Positions 31,417 to 41,347 of a stretch of DNA of 48,571 bases are shown here, in pieces (the first letter of the stretch is position 1; each line of letters begins with the position of its first letter). Below the pieces are notes generated by a model. It worked only from the letters and a program-made list of their open reading frames with translations, made no database searches and was not told where the DNA came from. The stretch spans positions 1 to 48,571 of the forward strand of contig JAGCPC010000144.1 in the NCBI GenBank assembly GCA_017642485.1. Reading direction: 5' to 3'. Position numbers and translations under genes: made by a program. Source of the DNA: Prevotella sp. GTDB lineage: Bacteria > Bacteroidota > Bacteroidia > Bacteroidales > Bacteroidaceae.

Positions 31417-33552
31417 ATGAGCAGCATTCTCGAACAAGACATAAAATACCTGAACGGTGTGGGTCCGCAGAGGAAAGAGATACTCAGCAAGGAACTTGGC
31501 ATCAATTCGTTTGGTGACCTACTGGAGTATTACCCCTATAAACATGTGGATCGTAGCAGGGTGTACAAGGTAAGGGAACTGACGCTTGAGATGCCTTTTG
31601 TGCAGATTAAAGGCAGAATACTTTCCTTTGAAGTCTTCGATATGGGTCCCCGTAAGAAGCGCCTTGTGGCTCATTTCTCTGATGGCGAGAGGGTGATGGA
31701 TCTTGTGTGGTTTTCTGGTGTACCTTATATAAAGAAAACATACAAGGTGGGAGTAGAGTATATAGTATTTGGCAGACCAGGGGTGTTCAATGGTAGGTTT
31801 CAGATTTCTCACCCCGAGATAGACAGCGTCTCGTCGCTGGAGCTCAATAATATGGGAATGCAGCCCTACTACAACACTACGGAGAAGATGAAGAAGGCTG
31901 GTATGACGAGTCGTGCAGTGGAGAAACTGACTAAAAATCTGATGGACAAACTCCCCACACTGCCTGAGACCCTGCCTGACTACATCACCAAACCGCTACA
32001 CCTGATGAGCAGGGACGAGGCAATACGCAAAGTGCACTACCCCAGCAACCAATATGAACTACAGCACGCAAGGGAAAGGCTGAAGTTTGAAGAATTGTTC
32101 TACGTACAACTCAATATCCTGCGCTATGCTGCCAACAACCGTAGGAAATACAATGGCTACCTGCTGCCCAAGGTGGGCGACTGTTTCAACAACTTCTACA
32201 AGCACAACCTGCCCTTCGAGCTTACTGGAGCGCAGAAGCGTGTGATGCATGAGATACACAAAGATATGAACACTGGCCGACAGATGAACCGTTTGGTGCA
32301 GGGTGACGTGGGCTCAGGCAAAACACTGGTAGCCCTGATGGCTATGCTGATAGCAGTGGATAATGGTTTCCAGGCTGTACTGATGGCTCCTACCGAGATA
32401 CTTGCCGAGCAACATCTGGAGACGATAAGGGAGTTCTTAGCCCCTTTCCCTACCTCCCCAGCAAGTAGTGAGCAAAGTATCGACCTTGGAGTAAGGGTGG
32501 AACTGCTTACAGGCATGGTGAAAGGAAAAAAACGCAAAGAGGTAATGGAAGGGTTGCTTAACGGAGATGTAAACATACTCGTGGGCACTCATGCCATAAT
32601 AGAGGACAATGTGGCATTCCAAAATCTCGGACTCGCCGTGATAGATGAGCAACATCGTTTCGGAGTGGCTCAGAGAGCTAAACTATGGAGTAAAAACGAT
32701 AATCCGCCACACATACTTGTGATGACGGCGACACCAATACCTCGCACATTGGCTATGACCATATACGGCGACCTCGACGTGAGTGTGATAGACGAAATGC
32801 CACCAGGTAGAAAACCCATCATGACCCTGCACAAATATGAGAACCAGATGGTTAGCCTCTATGAGGGCATACGCAAGGAAGTGGCTAAGGGCAGACAGGT
32901 GTATGTGGTATATCCGCTGATAACGGAGAGCGAAAAGATGGACCTGCAGGATCTCGAAGCAGGCTTTGCACACCTGCAGGAGGTGTTCCCCACATACAAG
33001 CTGAGCAAGGTGCACGGCAAGATGAAGCCTGTGGAGAAGGAACTGGAGATGCAACGCTTTGCCAGGGGCGAGACACAGATGCTTGTGGCTACTACAGTGA
33101 TAGAGGTAGGAGTAAATGTGCCCAATGCTTCTGTAATGGTAATAATGGAGGCTCAGAGGTTTGGCTTGTCACAACTGCATCAGCTCAGAGGCAGGGTGGG
33201 CAGAGGTGCCGACCAATCGTACTGCATATTGGTGAGCGACTACAAGTTGTCTAACGAGACAAAGAAGCGACTCGACATAATGTGCGAGACGAATGACGGA
33301 TTCCGCATAGCCGAGGCAGACCTAAAGCTAAGAGGTCCTGGTGATTTGGAGGGCACACAACAGAGCGGAATGGCATTCGACCTGAAGATTGCCAACATAG
33401 CCACTGACGGTCAGATTGTTCAATTGGCAAGAGACGAGGCACAGAAGATAATAGACAGCGACCCCGAATGTAACGCTCCTGAACATGCCCTGTTGTGGAA
33501 ACGCCTTGCAGAGATACGCAAGAGCAGCGTGGACTGGGGAGTGATAAGTTAG
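31417..33552 (+). CDS. recG: ATP-dependent DNA helicase RecG
   Basis: RecG reverses stalled replication forks and branch-migrates Holliday junctions. An N-terminal wedge/OB domain (about 1-200) contains KYLNGVGPQRKEIL. The helicase core has Walker A GDVGSGKTLVALMAM, APTEILAEQH, DEQH box AVIDEQHRFGVAQR, TATPIPRTLAM, VYPLITESEK, ATTVIEVGVNVPNA and QLRGRVGRGADQSYC. The C-terminal domain holds FRIAEADLKLRGPGDLEGTQ. At 711 residues it is slightly longer than average. It has two tandem promoters. The stop codon flows directly into a TTCACAG heptamer inverted repeat that may terminate the transcript. Confidence 0.97.
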   Translation: MSSILEQDIKYLNGVGPQRKEILSKELGINSFGDLLEYYPYKHVDRSRVYKVRELTLEMPFVQIKGRILSFEVFDMGPRKKRLVAHFSDGERVMDLVWFSGVPYIKKTYKVGVEYIVFGRPGVFNGRFQISHPEIDSVSSLELNNMGMQPYYNTTEKMKKAGMTSRAVEKLTKNLMDKLPTLPETLPDYITKPLHLMSRDEAIRKVHYPSNQYELQHARERLKFEELFYVQLNILRYAANNRRKYNGYLLPKVGDCFNNFYKHNLPFELTGAQKRVMHEIHKDMNTGRQMNRLVQGDVGSGKTLVALMAMLIAVDNGFQAVLMAPTEILAEQHLETIREFLAPFPTSPASSEQSIDLGVRVELLTGMVKGKKRKEVMEGLLNGDVNILVGTHAIIEDNVAFQNLGLAVIDEQHRFGVAQRAKLWSKNDNPPHILVMTATPIPRTLAMTIYGDLDVSVIDEMPPGRKPIMTLHKYENQMVSLYEGIRKEVAKGRQVYVVYPLITESEKMDLQDLEAGFAHLQEVFPTYKLSKVHGKMKPVEKELEMQRFARGETQMLVATTVIEVGVNVPNASVMVIMEAQRFGLSQLHQLRGRVGRGADQSYCILVSDYKLSNETKKRLDIMCETNDGFRIAEADLKLRGPGDLEGTQQSGMAFDLKIANIATDGQIVQLARDEAQKIIDSDPECNAPEHALLWKRLAEIRKSSVDWGVIS

Positions 33553-33682
33553 TTCACAGTTCTCAGTTCACAGTTGTCAGTTCTTCGAGCAAAGCTCGGA
33601 ACACATTGTATAAAGGTTAAAAAATAATAAAAGCCTTGCAATACATCAACAACTGTGAACTGCGAACTGTGAACTGTGAACT
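33551..33682. repeat. Inverted TTCACAG heptamer arrays with central mini-hairpin between recG and hflX
   Basis: The forward array (33551-33583) starts within the recG stop codon. A mini-hairpin, CGAGC-AAA-GCTCG (33586-33598), follows, then about 50 bp of unique AT-rich sequence, then the complementary array (33651-33682). The two arrays can pair over about 30 bases with a few mismatches. ATTTTTTA follows, so the whole may act as an outsized terminator hairpin; it abuts the hflX -7 box. Confidence 0.9.
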
Positions 33683-33690
33683 ATTTTTTA

Positions 33691-33698
33691 TACCTTTG
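33691..33698 (+). promoter_or_regulatory. hflX -7 box
   Basis: TACCTTTG only five bases before the hflX ATG. The -33 position falls in the preceding heptamer array and has no TTG. Confidence 0.6.
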
Positions 33699-33703
33699 TA
33701 GTC

Positions 33704-35002
33704 ATGAAAGAATTCGTCATATCAGAAGCAAAAGCGGAGACAGCCGTCCTCGTAGGTCTCATCACGCCTCAACAAGACGAGGCGAAGACCAAGGAGTATC
33801 TCGACGAGCTGGAGTTTCTCGCCGATACTGCTGGTGCAGTCACCGTCAAGCGCTTTACACAGAGGGTAAACGGTCCGTCGAGCGTGACATACGTAGGTAA
33901 GGGAAAACTGGAGGAAATAGCTGCATATATAAAGGAATGTGATGAAGCATACGATAAGTGGCAAGAAGAATTGCATTATCCAGAAGAAGAGGAGAATGCA
34001 CCACAACCCGTAGGTATGGTCATATTCGACGACGAACTCTCTGCTAAGCAGATGCGCAACATAGAGGCGGAGCTGAAAGTGAAGATACTTGACCGCACAA
34101 GTCTCATACTCGACATCTTCGCCATGAGGGCACAGACGGCAAACGCCAAGACACAGGTAGAACTGGCACAATATCGCTATATGCTGCCCAGACTGCAGAG
34201 GCTGTGGACACACCTTGAGCGACAAGGTGGTGGCTCGGGCTCAGGAGGTGGAAAGGGTTCGGTAGGCTTGCGTGGTCCTGGTGAGACACAGCTTGAGATG
34301 GATCGTCGTATCATCCTCAACCGCATGTCGCTGCTGAAGGAACGCTTGGCAGAAATAGACAAGCAGAAGACCACTCAACGCAAGAATCGAGGCCGACTGA
34401 TACGTGTGGCATTAGTGGGATACACCAACGTGGGAAAATCGACCATCATGAATATGCTCGCCAAGAGCGAGGTGTTTGCCGAGAACAAACTCTTTGCCAC
34501 CCTCGACACCACAGTGAGGAAGGTTGTGATAGAAAATCTGCCCTTCCTGCTTGCCGACACGGTAGGTTTTATTAGAAAACTGCCCACTGACTTAGTTGAC
34601 TCCTTCAAGTCAACACTTGATGAGACACGTGAGGCCGACCTGCTTCTTCATGTGGTCGATATAAGCCACCCCGACTTTGAAGAACAGATAACGGTGGTGG
34701 AAAAGACACTCGCTGACCTTGGATGTGCCGAAAAGCCATCGATGATAGTGTTCAACAAGATTGACGCTTATACTTGGGATGAAAAAGAAGAAGACGATCT
34801 CACTCCTGTGAAGAAAAACGAAATATCACTCGATGAGTTGAAACGCACGTGGATGGCAAAACTAAATGGTGGATGCCTATTTATCTCAGCCAAGGACAAA
34901 CTGAACATTGATGAGTTTCGTGATACTATATATAAAAAGGTTCGCGAGCTACACGTGCAGAAATATCCCTACAACGATTTTCTATGGGTAAATCCTGAAT
35001 AA
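33704..35002 (+). CDS. hflX: GTPase HflX
   Basis: A ribosome-associated GTPase that splits or rescues stalled 70S ribosomes. The N-terminal HflX domain contains KRFTQRVNGPSSVTYVGKGK and VIFDDELSAKQMRNIEAELK, followed by a glycine-rich GGGSGSGGGKGSVGLRGPGE. The G domain has G1 GYTNVGKST, the switch region KLFATLDTTVRKV, G3 DTVGFIRKLPTDLVDSF, and G4 FNKID. At 432 residues it is normal length. An acidic insertion (KWQEELHYPEEEENAPQ) lies around residue 85-100. It has its own promoter with almost no leader. Confidence 0.96.
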   Translation: MKEFVISEAKAETAVLVGLITPQQDEAKTKEYLDELEFLADTAGAVTVKRFTQRVNGPSSVTYVGKGKLEEIAAYIKECDEAYDKWQEELHYPEEEENAPQPVGMVIFDDELSAKQMRNIEAELKVKILDRTSLILDIFAMRAQTANAKTQVELAQYRYMLPRLQRLWTHLERQGGGSGSGGGKGSVGLRGPGETQLEMDRRIILNRMSLLKERLAEIDKQKTTQRKNRGRLIRVALVGYTNVGKSTIMNMLAKSEVFAENKLFATLDTTVRKVVIENLPFLLADTVGFIRKLPTDLVDSFKSTLDETREADLLLHVVDISHPDFEEQITVVEKTLADLGCAEKPSMIVFNKIDAYTWDEKEEDDLTPVKKNEISLDELKRTWMAKLNGGCLFISAKDKLNIDEFRDTIYKKVRELHVQKYPYNDFLWVNPE

Positions 35003-35018
35003 CTACAACTATAAAGAT

Positions 35019-36602
35019 ATGAACTACAGAAACCTAACACTGAGCGAAATTGACATACTTGAGTCGCAGGGATGCAGAAGCATTTCGTGGACACAAGTGA
35101 TGGTGGACGAAGAATTTACTGCCACAGACCTGAAGAACGTGTGCTTCGACGGCGATGTGCGAATAGGCAAGGGAGTGCGCATGTGCAACGTGGGCATAAT
35201 ACGCACCACTGACGGTGCAACCTTCGGCGAAGACAACATGATTAGTGTGAAGAACGAGGCTGGAGACGGCAACGTGGTGATATACAAGGGACTGACCTCG
35301 CAGATGGCTGCACTGATGATACGTGCCGCAGAGGAAGAAGATGTAGAACTCCTCGCCAGACTACGGGGGATGGTTTCTGACTATGTCAGCGAGTCCCGTC
35401 CAGAGTGCACTACCATAGGAAATGACGTGACCATAATGGACTGCAGGGAACTGACCAACGTAAGCATAGGCGACGGCAGCGAGCTTTGCGGTGCATCACG
35501 CCTGATAGACTGCACGCTCTGCCCTACACCAGACGCAACAATCTACGTGGGCGACGACGTGATAATGGAAAACGTGGTGGCACAGGCTGGTGCGACAATA
35601 GTTGATGGAGCCAAACTCTACGACAGTTTCGTGGGCGAGGCATGCCACATAGGCAGGGGCTTTACCAGCGAGGCATCGCTGTTCTTTGCCAACAGCCACA
35701 TGGACAACGGCGAGAGCTGTGCTGCCCTGTGCGGTCCTTTCTCCGTAAGCCATCATAAGTCGTCACTGCTCATAGGCGGCGAGTATTCCTTCTATAATGC
35801 GGGGTCGGGCACAAACTTCTCCAACCACGCATACAAGATGGGACCTATACACTATGGTTTGATGGAACGTGGCTCAAAGACAGCCAGCGGCGCACACATA
35901 CTGTGGCCTGCACACATAGGTGCCTTCTCGATGGTGATGGGCAAGGTGCAGACACACCCTGACACATCGCAGCTGCCATTCTCATACGTAATAGCCGACG
36001 GAAGAAAGACATACGTGGTGCCTGGACGCAACCTGTGCACCGTGGGAACATACCGTGACGTGATGAAATGGCCAAAGCGAGACAAGAGAACGCCAGACTC
36101 ACGCAAGTCGCTGATAAGCTACGACTGGTTGTCACCTTACGTCATAGAGAGAGTTAAAGAGGGACTGCAATGGCTTATGGATATACAGGAAGAACAGGGC
36201 TATGAAGCAGAGGAATACGAAGGCAAGGGATTTACCGTCACGGCTTCTGCCTTGCAACACGGAATAGAATACTATCGCCACGCCCTGCGTATGTATGGCA
36301 ACGCTGACAGCACCAACGACTGGACCGACTTGCTGGGATTGCTCACGCCAACTGAAGCGGTGGAACAGATAAAGGAAGACATCCTAAATGAGGACATAGA
36401 GGACATCACCACGCTCGAAAGCCGTTTCCGCGACATATATGACAGCTATGACCAGTGGAAGGGCATCAGCGACAATGACTCGGCAACAGGACAAGCACAC
36501 GAGGAATGGCTCAATGCCATAAGACTGGACGCTGAGCGCGAATACGAACTGGGTGACGTAAGTGAAGACCAGATTGCCGACTTCCTTAACTCTGTAAACT
36601 AA
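35019..36602 (+). CDS. DUF4954-like left-handed beta-helix protein
   Basis: A 527-residue protein with many short hexapeptide-like turns (CFDGDVRIGKGVRMCNVGII, DATIYVGDDVIMENVVAQAG) typical of left-handed parallel beta-helix acyltransferase folds. Then GPIHYGLMERGSKTASGAHI and a helical C-terminal part from about residue 380. I associate this arrangement with DUF4954, a Bacteroidota family without known reaction; the number is from memory. It starts 16 bases after hflX with an ATAAAGAT-like leader, so it is probably cotranscribed. A sugar- or lipid-modifying role is a guess. Confidence 0.75.
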   Translation: MNYRNLTLSEIDILESQGCRSISWTQVMVDEEFTATDLKNVCFDGDVRIGKGVRMCNVGIIRTTDGATFGEDNMISVKNEAGDGNVVIYKGLTSQMAALMIRAAEEEDVELLARLRGMVSDYVSESRPECTTIGNDVTIMDCRELTNVSIGDGSELCGASRLIDCTLCPTPDATIYVGDDVIMENVVAQAGATIVDGAKLYDSFVGEACHIGRGFTSEASLFFANSHMDNGESCAALCGPFSVSHHKSSLLIGGEYSFYNAGSGTNFSNHAYKMGPIHYGLMERGSKTASGAHILWPAHIGAFSMVMGKVQTHPDTSQLPFSYVIADGRKTYVVPGRNLCTVGTYRDVMKWPKRDKRTPDSRKSLISYDWLSPYVIERVKEGLQWLMDIQEEQGYEAEEYEGKGFTVTASALQHGIEYYRHALRMYGNADSTNDWTDLLGLLTPTEAVEQIKEDILNEDIEDITTLESRFRDIYDSYDQWKGISDNDSATGQAHEEWLNAIRLDAEREYELGDVSEDQIADFLNSVN

Positions 36603-36617
36603 GGGAATATGGGTGAA

Positions 36618-36660
36618 AAGTGTAAAGTATAAAGTATAAGGTATAAAAGTATAAAGTATA
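36618..36660. repeat. Heptamer array AAGTATA abutting the M16 start codon
   Basis: Six units (AAGTGTA, AAGTATA twice, AGGTATA, an 8-mer, AAGTATA) ending immediately before ATG 36661. The unit is nearly the same as at the maeB-maf junction 30 kb away. Confidence 0.9.
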
Positions 36661-39546
36661 ATGATGAAACACCTCATATTATCACTATCCTTGCTATGCT
36701 CCACCATCGGTATGCAGGCAGGCAATGATCCCATCGACCTTCATACATACACGCTGGATAATGGATTGAAGATTTTCCTCTCAGTCAACAAGGAGACACC
36801 TCGCATCACAGCTCATGTAGCCGTCAATACGGGTTCGCGTAACGACCCTGCTGAGACTACAGGACTGGCTCACTACTTAGAGCACCTCATGTTTAAAGGT
36901 TCTAAGCAGTTTGGCACATCCAACTATGCTGCCGAGGAACCTCTGCTCAACAAGATAAGCGACCTCTATGAGGAATATCGTCAGTTGACCGACCCCCTCC
37001 AGCGTAAGGCAAAATATCATGAGATAGACTCTGTCTCACAGTTGGCTGCCAAGTACAATATCCCCAACGAATATGACAAGATGATGTCAACGATTGGCAG
37101 TACAGGTACCAATGCCTACACTTCTTACGATGTGACATGTTACGTGGAGAATATCCCTTCCAATGAGTTGGAGCGTTGGTGCATGATACAGAGCGACAGA
37201 TTTCAGAACCTCGTGATGCGAGGATTCCATACCGAACTGGAGGCTGTCTATGAGGAGAAGAATATCACTATGACGAAGGACTCGCGTAAATCATCCGAGG
37301 CACTCCTGAAGATGCTCTTTCCCACTCATCCCTATGGCATGCAGACCACAATAGGTACACAGGAGCATCTGAAAAATCCCTCACAGGTAAACATACGCAA
37401 CTATTACAACCGCTACTATGTGCCCAACAATATAGCCATCTGTATGGCAGGCGACCTCGACCCTGAGGAGACGGTGGCTATGATAAAGAAGTATTTCGGT
37501 TCCTGGAAACCTGGCAACAATATCACCCCACCTTCCTTCCCAGCTCAGCCTGTTCTTACAGCTCCGAAAGACACTACCATCCTCGGACAGGAAACAGAGC
37601 ATGTGCGCATAGCATGGCGTCTGAAGGGTGCCTCCTCTTTGCAAAATGACACTATCACCATGGTTGATATGCTCCTGTCAAATGGTAAAGTGGGACTGAT
37701 GGACGTGGACCTCGACCAGAAGATGGCTGTTTTGGGAGCCGGTTCCGGACTATGGGACCTGAAAGACCATAGCATGTTTGTTCTTGAAGGAGTACCCAAC
37801 GAGGGACAGACTCTGGATGAGGTTAAGGCACTGCTCCTTACTGAGGTAGAGAAACTCAAAAATGGAGATTGGGATGAGAAGCTGATACACAGTATCGTAG
37901 CCAACGAGCGCTTGGCACAGCTTACAGCCTATGATAGCAATGACTCGCGAGTGAGCCAGATGGTGGACTGCTATATCAGCGGCAAACCTTGGCAACAGCA
38001 CGTGAGTCAGGTGGACCGTCTTGATCGTTTGACAAGGAGTGAGATAGCAGCATGGGCTAAGGAACACCTTAACGAAGGCTATGTATGTGTGTATAAGCGC
38101 AAAGGCGAGGACACTACTATCGTAAAGATAGAGAAGCCAGCCATCACGCCTATACCAAGCAATCGCGACATGCAGAGCGATTACCTTAAAAAATATGTTA
38201 GCATGGAGGTACAGCCTATCCACCCACAGTTTGTTGACTATGAGAAGGATATGACTGTGATGCATCTTGCTGATAAGAATCAGAGCGAACTGTTGTATAA
38301 AAAGAACTCTCAGGACGAACGCTTCACCATACAGTTCCGCTACGAGTTTGGCACTGATGCTGACCGTCGCTATGGTACTGCGGGTAGTTATTTCCAGCTT
38401 ATTGGTACCAAGCGTGAGACCCTCGAACAGATTAAGCGCAAGTTCTACGATATAGCTTGCAATTATTCTTTCTCCGTAGGTGGCAAGAGCATGTCATTCA
38501 GCCTCTCTGGCCTGCAGCAGAATATGCCACGTGCCCTCAAGATGCTCGACGAACTCATCATGGGGCTCCAGTCTGATACTGCTGTGTATAATAAGTATGT
38601 GGAGCAGGTGCAAAAGAGTCGCATGGAGGTGCGCACCAACCAAAATTCATGCTATAGTGCTCTCATCTCTTATGGATTATACGGTGACGATAGTCCTGTT
38701 AAGGATGTCATTTCTGTTAACCAACTCAAGGATACCGATCCTGAGGTCTTTACCCGTTTGGTAAAGGAACTGTGGCTTATGCCGAGTACAGTGCTATACT
38801 GGGGACCAGCAAGTACCGACGAGGTTGCAAAGGCTATATGTAAGCTGCAGAGAAATAAGAAGTTCAAGGGCACCACGCCTGTCAACAAGGAGCGCATAAA
38901 GAAGGTTACCCCATGTGATGAGGTGCTTATAGCGCCTTATGAAGCCAAGAATATCAATATGCGCATGATACACAATGAGAACCTCCCTCTCAATATCGAG
39001 AACCTGCCTACCGTGAAACTGTTCAACGAGTATTTCGGTGGGTCGATGAATGCCATAGTATTCCAGGAACTGCGTGAATCACGTGGTCTGGCATACAATG
39101 CTTGGGCATCTTACGTCACACCTGGCAGAAAGGACGAGACAGAGTACTATCAGCAGCATATCATATCTCAGACTGACAAACTTGCCGATTGTATCAAGGT
39201 GTTCAGGCATATTACCGATACCTTGCCCCAGTCCCCATCGCTCTTTGCTACAGCACAGCAGAGCCTCCTCAAGACCATTGCTGCTTCACGTACTACCAAG
39301 ATGGGAGTGTTGGGAAGCTACCTCAGTGCACGTTACTTAGGTATAGACTATGATATCAACCGTCTGCTGTATGAGAAGATACCAACATTGACTCTGCAGG
39401 ACCTTGTACATTTTGAACAGCAGTATATCAAGGGCAAACCATTACGTTACCTCATACTGGGGCAGGAGGATGAACTGAAGGAATCCGACGCTCTGTCTGA
39501 TTTCACCACAGTACGTCATCTGACCCTCGATGATATTTTTCCATAA
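36661..39546 (+). CDS. Exported M16-family zinc metallopeptidase
   Basis: A 961-residue pitrilysin-type peptidase with two M16 repeats. The signal sequence [20 protein letters not shown] marks export. The inverted zinc motif HxxEH is H71-Y-L-E74-H75 ([14 protein letters not shown]), with the third ligand glutamate in [13 protein letters not shown] about 130 residues later. The second half carries the non-catalytic M16 domain with [20 protein letters not shown]. The length fits the long two-domain class such as PqqL. It acts in the periplasm on peptides; the specific substrate is unknown. ATGATG at the start leaves two possible first residues. The leader is a heptamer array. Confidence 0.92.
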   Translation: MMKHLILSLSLLCSTIGMQAGNDPIDLHTYTLDNGLKIFLSVNKETPRITAHVAVNTGSRNDPAETTGLAHYLEHLMFKGSKQFGTSNYAAEEPLLNKISDLYEEYRQLTDPLQRKAKYHEIDSVSQLAAKYNIPNEYDKMMSTIGSTGTNAYTSYDVTCYVENIPSNELERWCMIQSDRFQNLVMRGFHTELEAVYEEKNITMTKDSRKSSEALLKMLFPTHPYGMQTTIGTQEHLKNPSQVNIRNYYNRYYVPNNIAICMAGDLDPEETVAMIKKYFGSWKPGNNITPPSFPAQPVLTAPKDTTILGQETEHVRIAWRLKGASSLQNDTITMVDMLLSNGKVGLMDVDLDQKMAVLGAGSGLWDLKDHSMFVLEGVPNEGQTLDEVKALLLTEVEKLKNGDWDEKLIHSIVANERLAQLTAYDSNDSRVSQMVDCYISGKPWQQHVSQVDRLDRLTRSEIAAWAKEHLNEGYVCVYKRKGEDTTIVKIEKPAITPIPSNRDMQSDYLKKYVSMEVQPIHPQFVDYEKDMTVMHLADKNQSELLYKKNSQDERFTIQFRYEFGTDADRRYGTAGSYFQLIGTKRETLEQIKRKFYDIACNYSFSVGGKSMSFSLSGLQQNMPRALKMLDELIMGLQSDTAVYNKYVEQVQKSRMEVRTNQNSCYSALISYGLYGDDSPVKDVISVNQLKDTDPEVFTRLVKELWLMPSTVLYWGPASTDEVAKAICKLQRNKKFKGTTPVNKERIKKVTPCDEVLIAPYEAKNINMRMIHNENLPLNIENLPTVKLFNEYFGGSMNAIVFQELRESRGLAYNAWASYVTPGRKDETEYYQQHIISQTDKLADCIKVFRHITDTLPQSPSLFATAQQSLLKTIAASRTTKMGVLGSYLSARYLGIDYDINRLLYEKIPTLTLQDLVHFEQQYIKGKPLRYLILGQEDELKESDALSDFTTVRHLTLDDIFP

Positions 39547-39552
39547 AAAATT

Positions 39553-39582
39553 TTGTTCTGCCCTCGTTTTTTGTAACTTTTG
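39553..39582 (+). promoter_or_regulatory. Fumarase distal promoter copy (degenerate)
   Basis: TTG 39553-39555, an 18-base spacer with TTCTGCCCTCG, then TAACTTTTG with one extra T. It is very similar to the proximal copy 72 bp downstream, so it looks like a duplicated, perhaps decayed, promoter. Confidence 0.6.
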
Positions 39583-39624
39583 ATAAGTTACAATGCACTC
39601 GGCAAAAAAATAAATTAATTTATT

Positions 39625-39654
39625 TTGTTCTGCCCTCGTTTTTTAGTAACTTTG
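39625..39654 (+). promoter_or_regulatory. Fumarase promoter, CTCG class
   Basis: TTG 39625-39627, a 19-base spacer with TTCTGCCCTCG, and TAACTTTG 39647-39654. Eight bases lie between the -7 box and the ATG at 39663. Confidence 0.87.
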
Positions 39655-39662
39655 CAGTTTAT

Positions 39663-41282
39663 ATGGCAAACGTAGAATTTAAATATGCGCCAATGTTTCA
39701 ACTTGGCGAAGACAAGACAGAATATCGTCTTATATCAAAAGACGGAGTTTCAATGAGTGAATTTGAGGGTACTCCTATCCTCAAAGTTTCTAAGCAGGCA
39801 CTCGAGTTGCTTACCACTCAGGCATTCCACGATGTCAACTTTATGTTGCGTCGTGAGCACAATGAGAAGGTGGCCTCCATACTTAATGCTCCTGATGCAT
39901 CAGACAATGACAAGTACGTGGCACTCACTATGTTACGCAATGCTGAGGTGGCTTGCAAAGGACAGCTTCCTTTCTGTCAGGACACTGGTACGGCAATCAT
40001 TCATGCCGAGAAGGGACAGCAGGTGTGGACTGGCTTTGAGGACGAAGAGCCCCTTGCCAAGGGTGTCTATAACACCTATACCGAGGACAATCTGCGCTAC
40101 TCTCAGAATGCACCCCTCGATATGTACAACGAGGTAAACACTCGCTGCAACCTTCCTGCCCAGATTGACATCGAGGCGACCGAGGGAATGGAGTACCGCT
40201 TCCTGTGCGTAGTGAAGGGTGGAGGATCGGCCAACAAGACATACCTCTATCAGGAGACCAAGGCTCGCATACAGAATCCTGGCACGCTGGTGCCATTCCT
40301 TGTAGAGAAGATGAAGAGTCTGGGCACAGCAGCATGTCCTCCTTATCATATCGCCTTCGTTATCGGTGGCACATCAGCTGAGAAGAATCTGCTCACCGTT
40401 AAGCTCGCCTCAACGAAGTACTATGACTCACTGCCTACCACAGGCGATGAGACTGGACGTGCCTTTCGCGATGTGGAGTTGGAGAAGCAACTCCTCGAGG
40501 AGGCTAAGAAGATTGGTTTCGGAGCACAGTTTGGTGGCACTGCATTCGCTCATGATGTGCGTGTAGTTCGTTTGCCTCGTCATGGTGCTTCATGTCCTAT
40601 CGGACTGGGAGTGTCATGTTCTGCAGACCGCAATATCAAGGCTAAGATTACCAAGGACGGCATCTTCGTGGAGAAGATGGACGACAAACCCTACGAACTC
40701 ATCCCCGAGGCACTGCGCCAGGCTGGCGAGGGCGATGCCATACAGATAAACCTCGACCAACCCATCAGCGAGGTGTGCAAGGAGCTGAGCAAATACCCAG
40801 TCTCTACTCGCGTAAACCTCAATGGCACCATCATCGTGGCTCGCGATATAGCCCATGCTAAGATCAAGGCACGTCTGGACAATGGCGAGGGTATGCCACA
40901 GTACTTCAAGGATCACCCCATACTCTATGCTGGTCCAGCCAAGACTCCTCAGGGCATGCCTTGTGGCAGTATGGGACCAACCACGGCTAATCGCATGGAC
41001 CCCTACACTGACGAGTTCCAGGACCATGGTGGTTCGCTGGTCATGATAGCCAAGGGCAATCGTACTCAGGTGGTTACTGATGCCTGCAAGAAGCATGGTG
41101 GCTTCTACCTCGGCTCTATCGGTGGTCCTGCTGCCTACCTTTCTTCAAGCAATATCAAGAGCATAGAGTGCGTGGAATATCCCGAACTGGGTATGGAGGC
41201 TATATGGAAAATCCGTGTAGAGAACTTCCCTGCCTTCATCCTTGTTGATGACAAGGGCAACGACTTCTTTAAGCAGTTCTAA
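39663..41282 (+). CDS. fumA: Class I fumarate hydratase (4Fe-4S)
   Basis: The oxygen-sensitive Fe-S fumarase interconverting fumarate and malate, in the reductive branch of fermentation. The single-chain form of 539 residues resembles E. coli FumA/FumB. The N-terminal domain has [12 protein letters not shown] and [17 protein letters not shown], and [20 protein letters not shown] follows. The cluster region has [19 protein letters not shown], and the C-terminal beta domain has [20 protein letters not shown] with [15 protein letters not shown]. It functions together with maeB in C4 metabolism. The promoter is duplicated and the leader is nearly absent. Confidence 0.95.
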   Translation: MANVEFKYAPMFQLGEDKTEYRLISKDGVSMSEFEGTPILKVSKQALELLTTQAFHDVNFMLRREHNEKVASILNAPDASDNDKYVALTMLRNAEVACKGQLPFCQDTGTAIIHAEKGQQVWTGFEDEEPLAKGVYNTYTEDNLRYSQNAPLDMYNEVNTRCNLPAQIDIEATEGMEYRFLCVVKGGGSANKTYLYQETKARIQNPGTLVPFLVEKMKSLGTAACPPYHIAFVIGGTSAEKNLLTVKLASTKYYDSLPTTGDETGRAFRDVELEKQLLEEAKKIGFGAQFGGTAFAHDVRVVRLPRHGASCPIGLGVSCSADRNIKAKITKDGIFVEKMDDKPYELIPEALRQAGEGDAIQINLDQPISEVCKELSKYPVSTRVNLNGTIIVARDIAHAKIKARLDNGEGMPQYFKDHPILYAGPAKTPQGMPCGSMGPTTANRMDPYTDEFQDHGGSLVMIAKGNRTQVVTDACKKHGGFYLGSIGGPAAYLSSSNIKSIECVEYPELGMEAIWKIRVENFPAFILVDDKGNDFFKQF

Positions 41283-41304
41283 AGATAACAGATACTCTAA
41301 TCAT

Positions 41305-41339
41305 AATTTTCAATTGTCAATTTTCAATTCTCAATTATA
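41305..41339. repeat. Heptamer array AATTTTC before trpB2
   Basis: Five units (AATTTTC, AATTGTC, AATTTTC, AATTCTC, AATTATA) preceded by CTAATCAT. Nearly the same array, including the TAATCATAATTTTCAATT head, stands before the antiporter gene at 42751-42792. Confidence 0.9.
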
Positions 41340-41347
41340 TAAACCCG

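Noticed and set aside
119-33682. Repeated units as a CRISPR array
   Set aside because: Units are 6-9 bp, contiguous and without unique spacers, and no cas gene is present.
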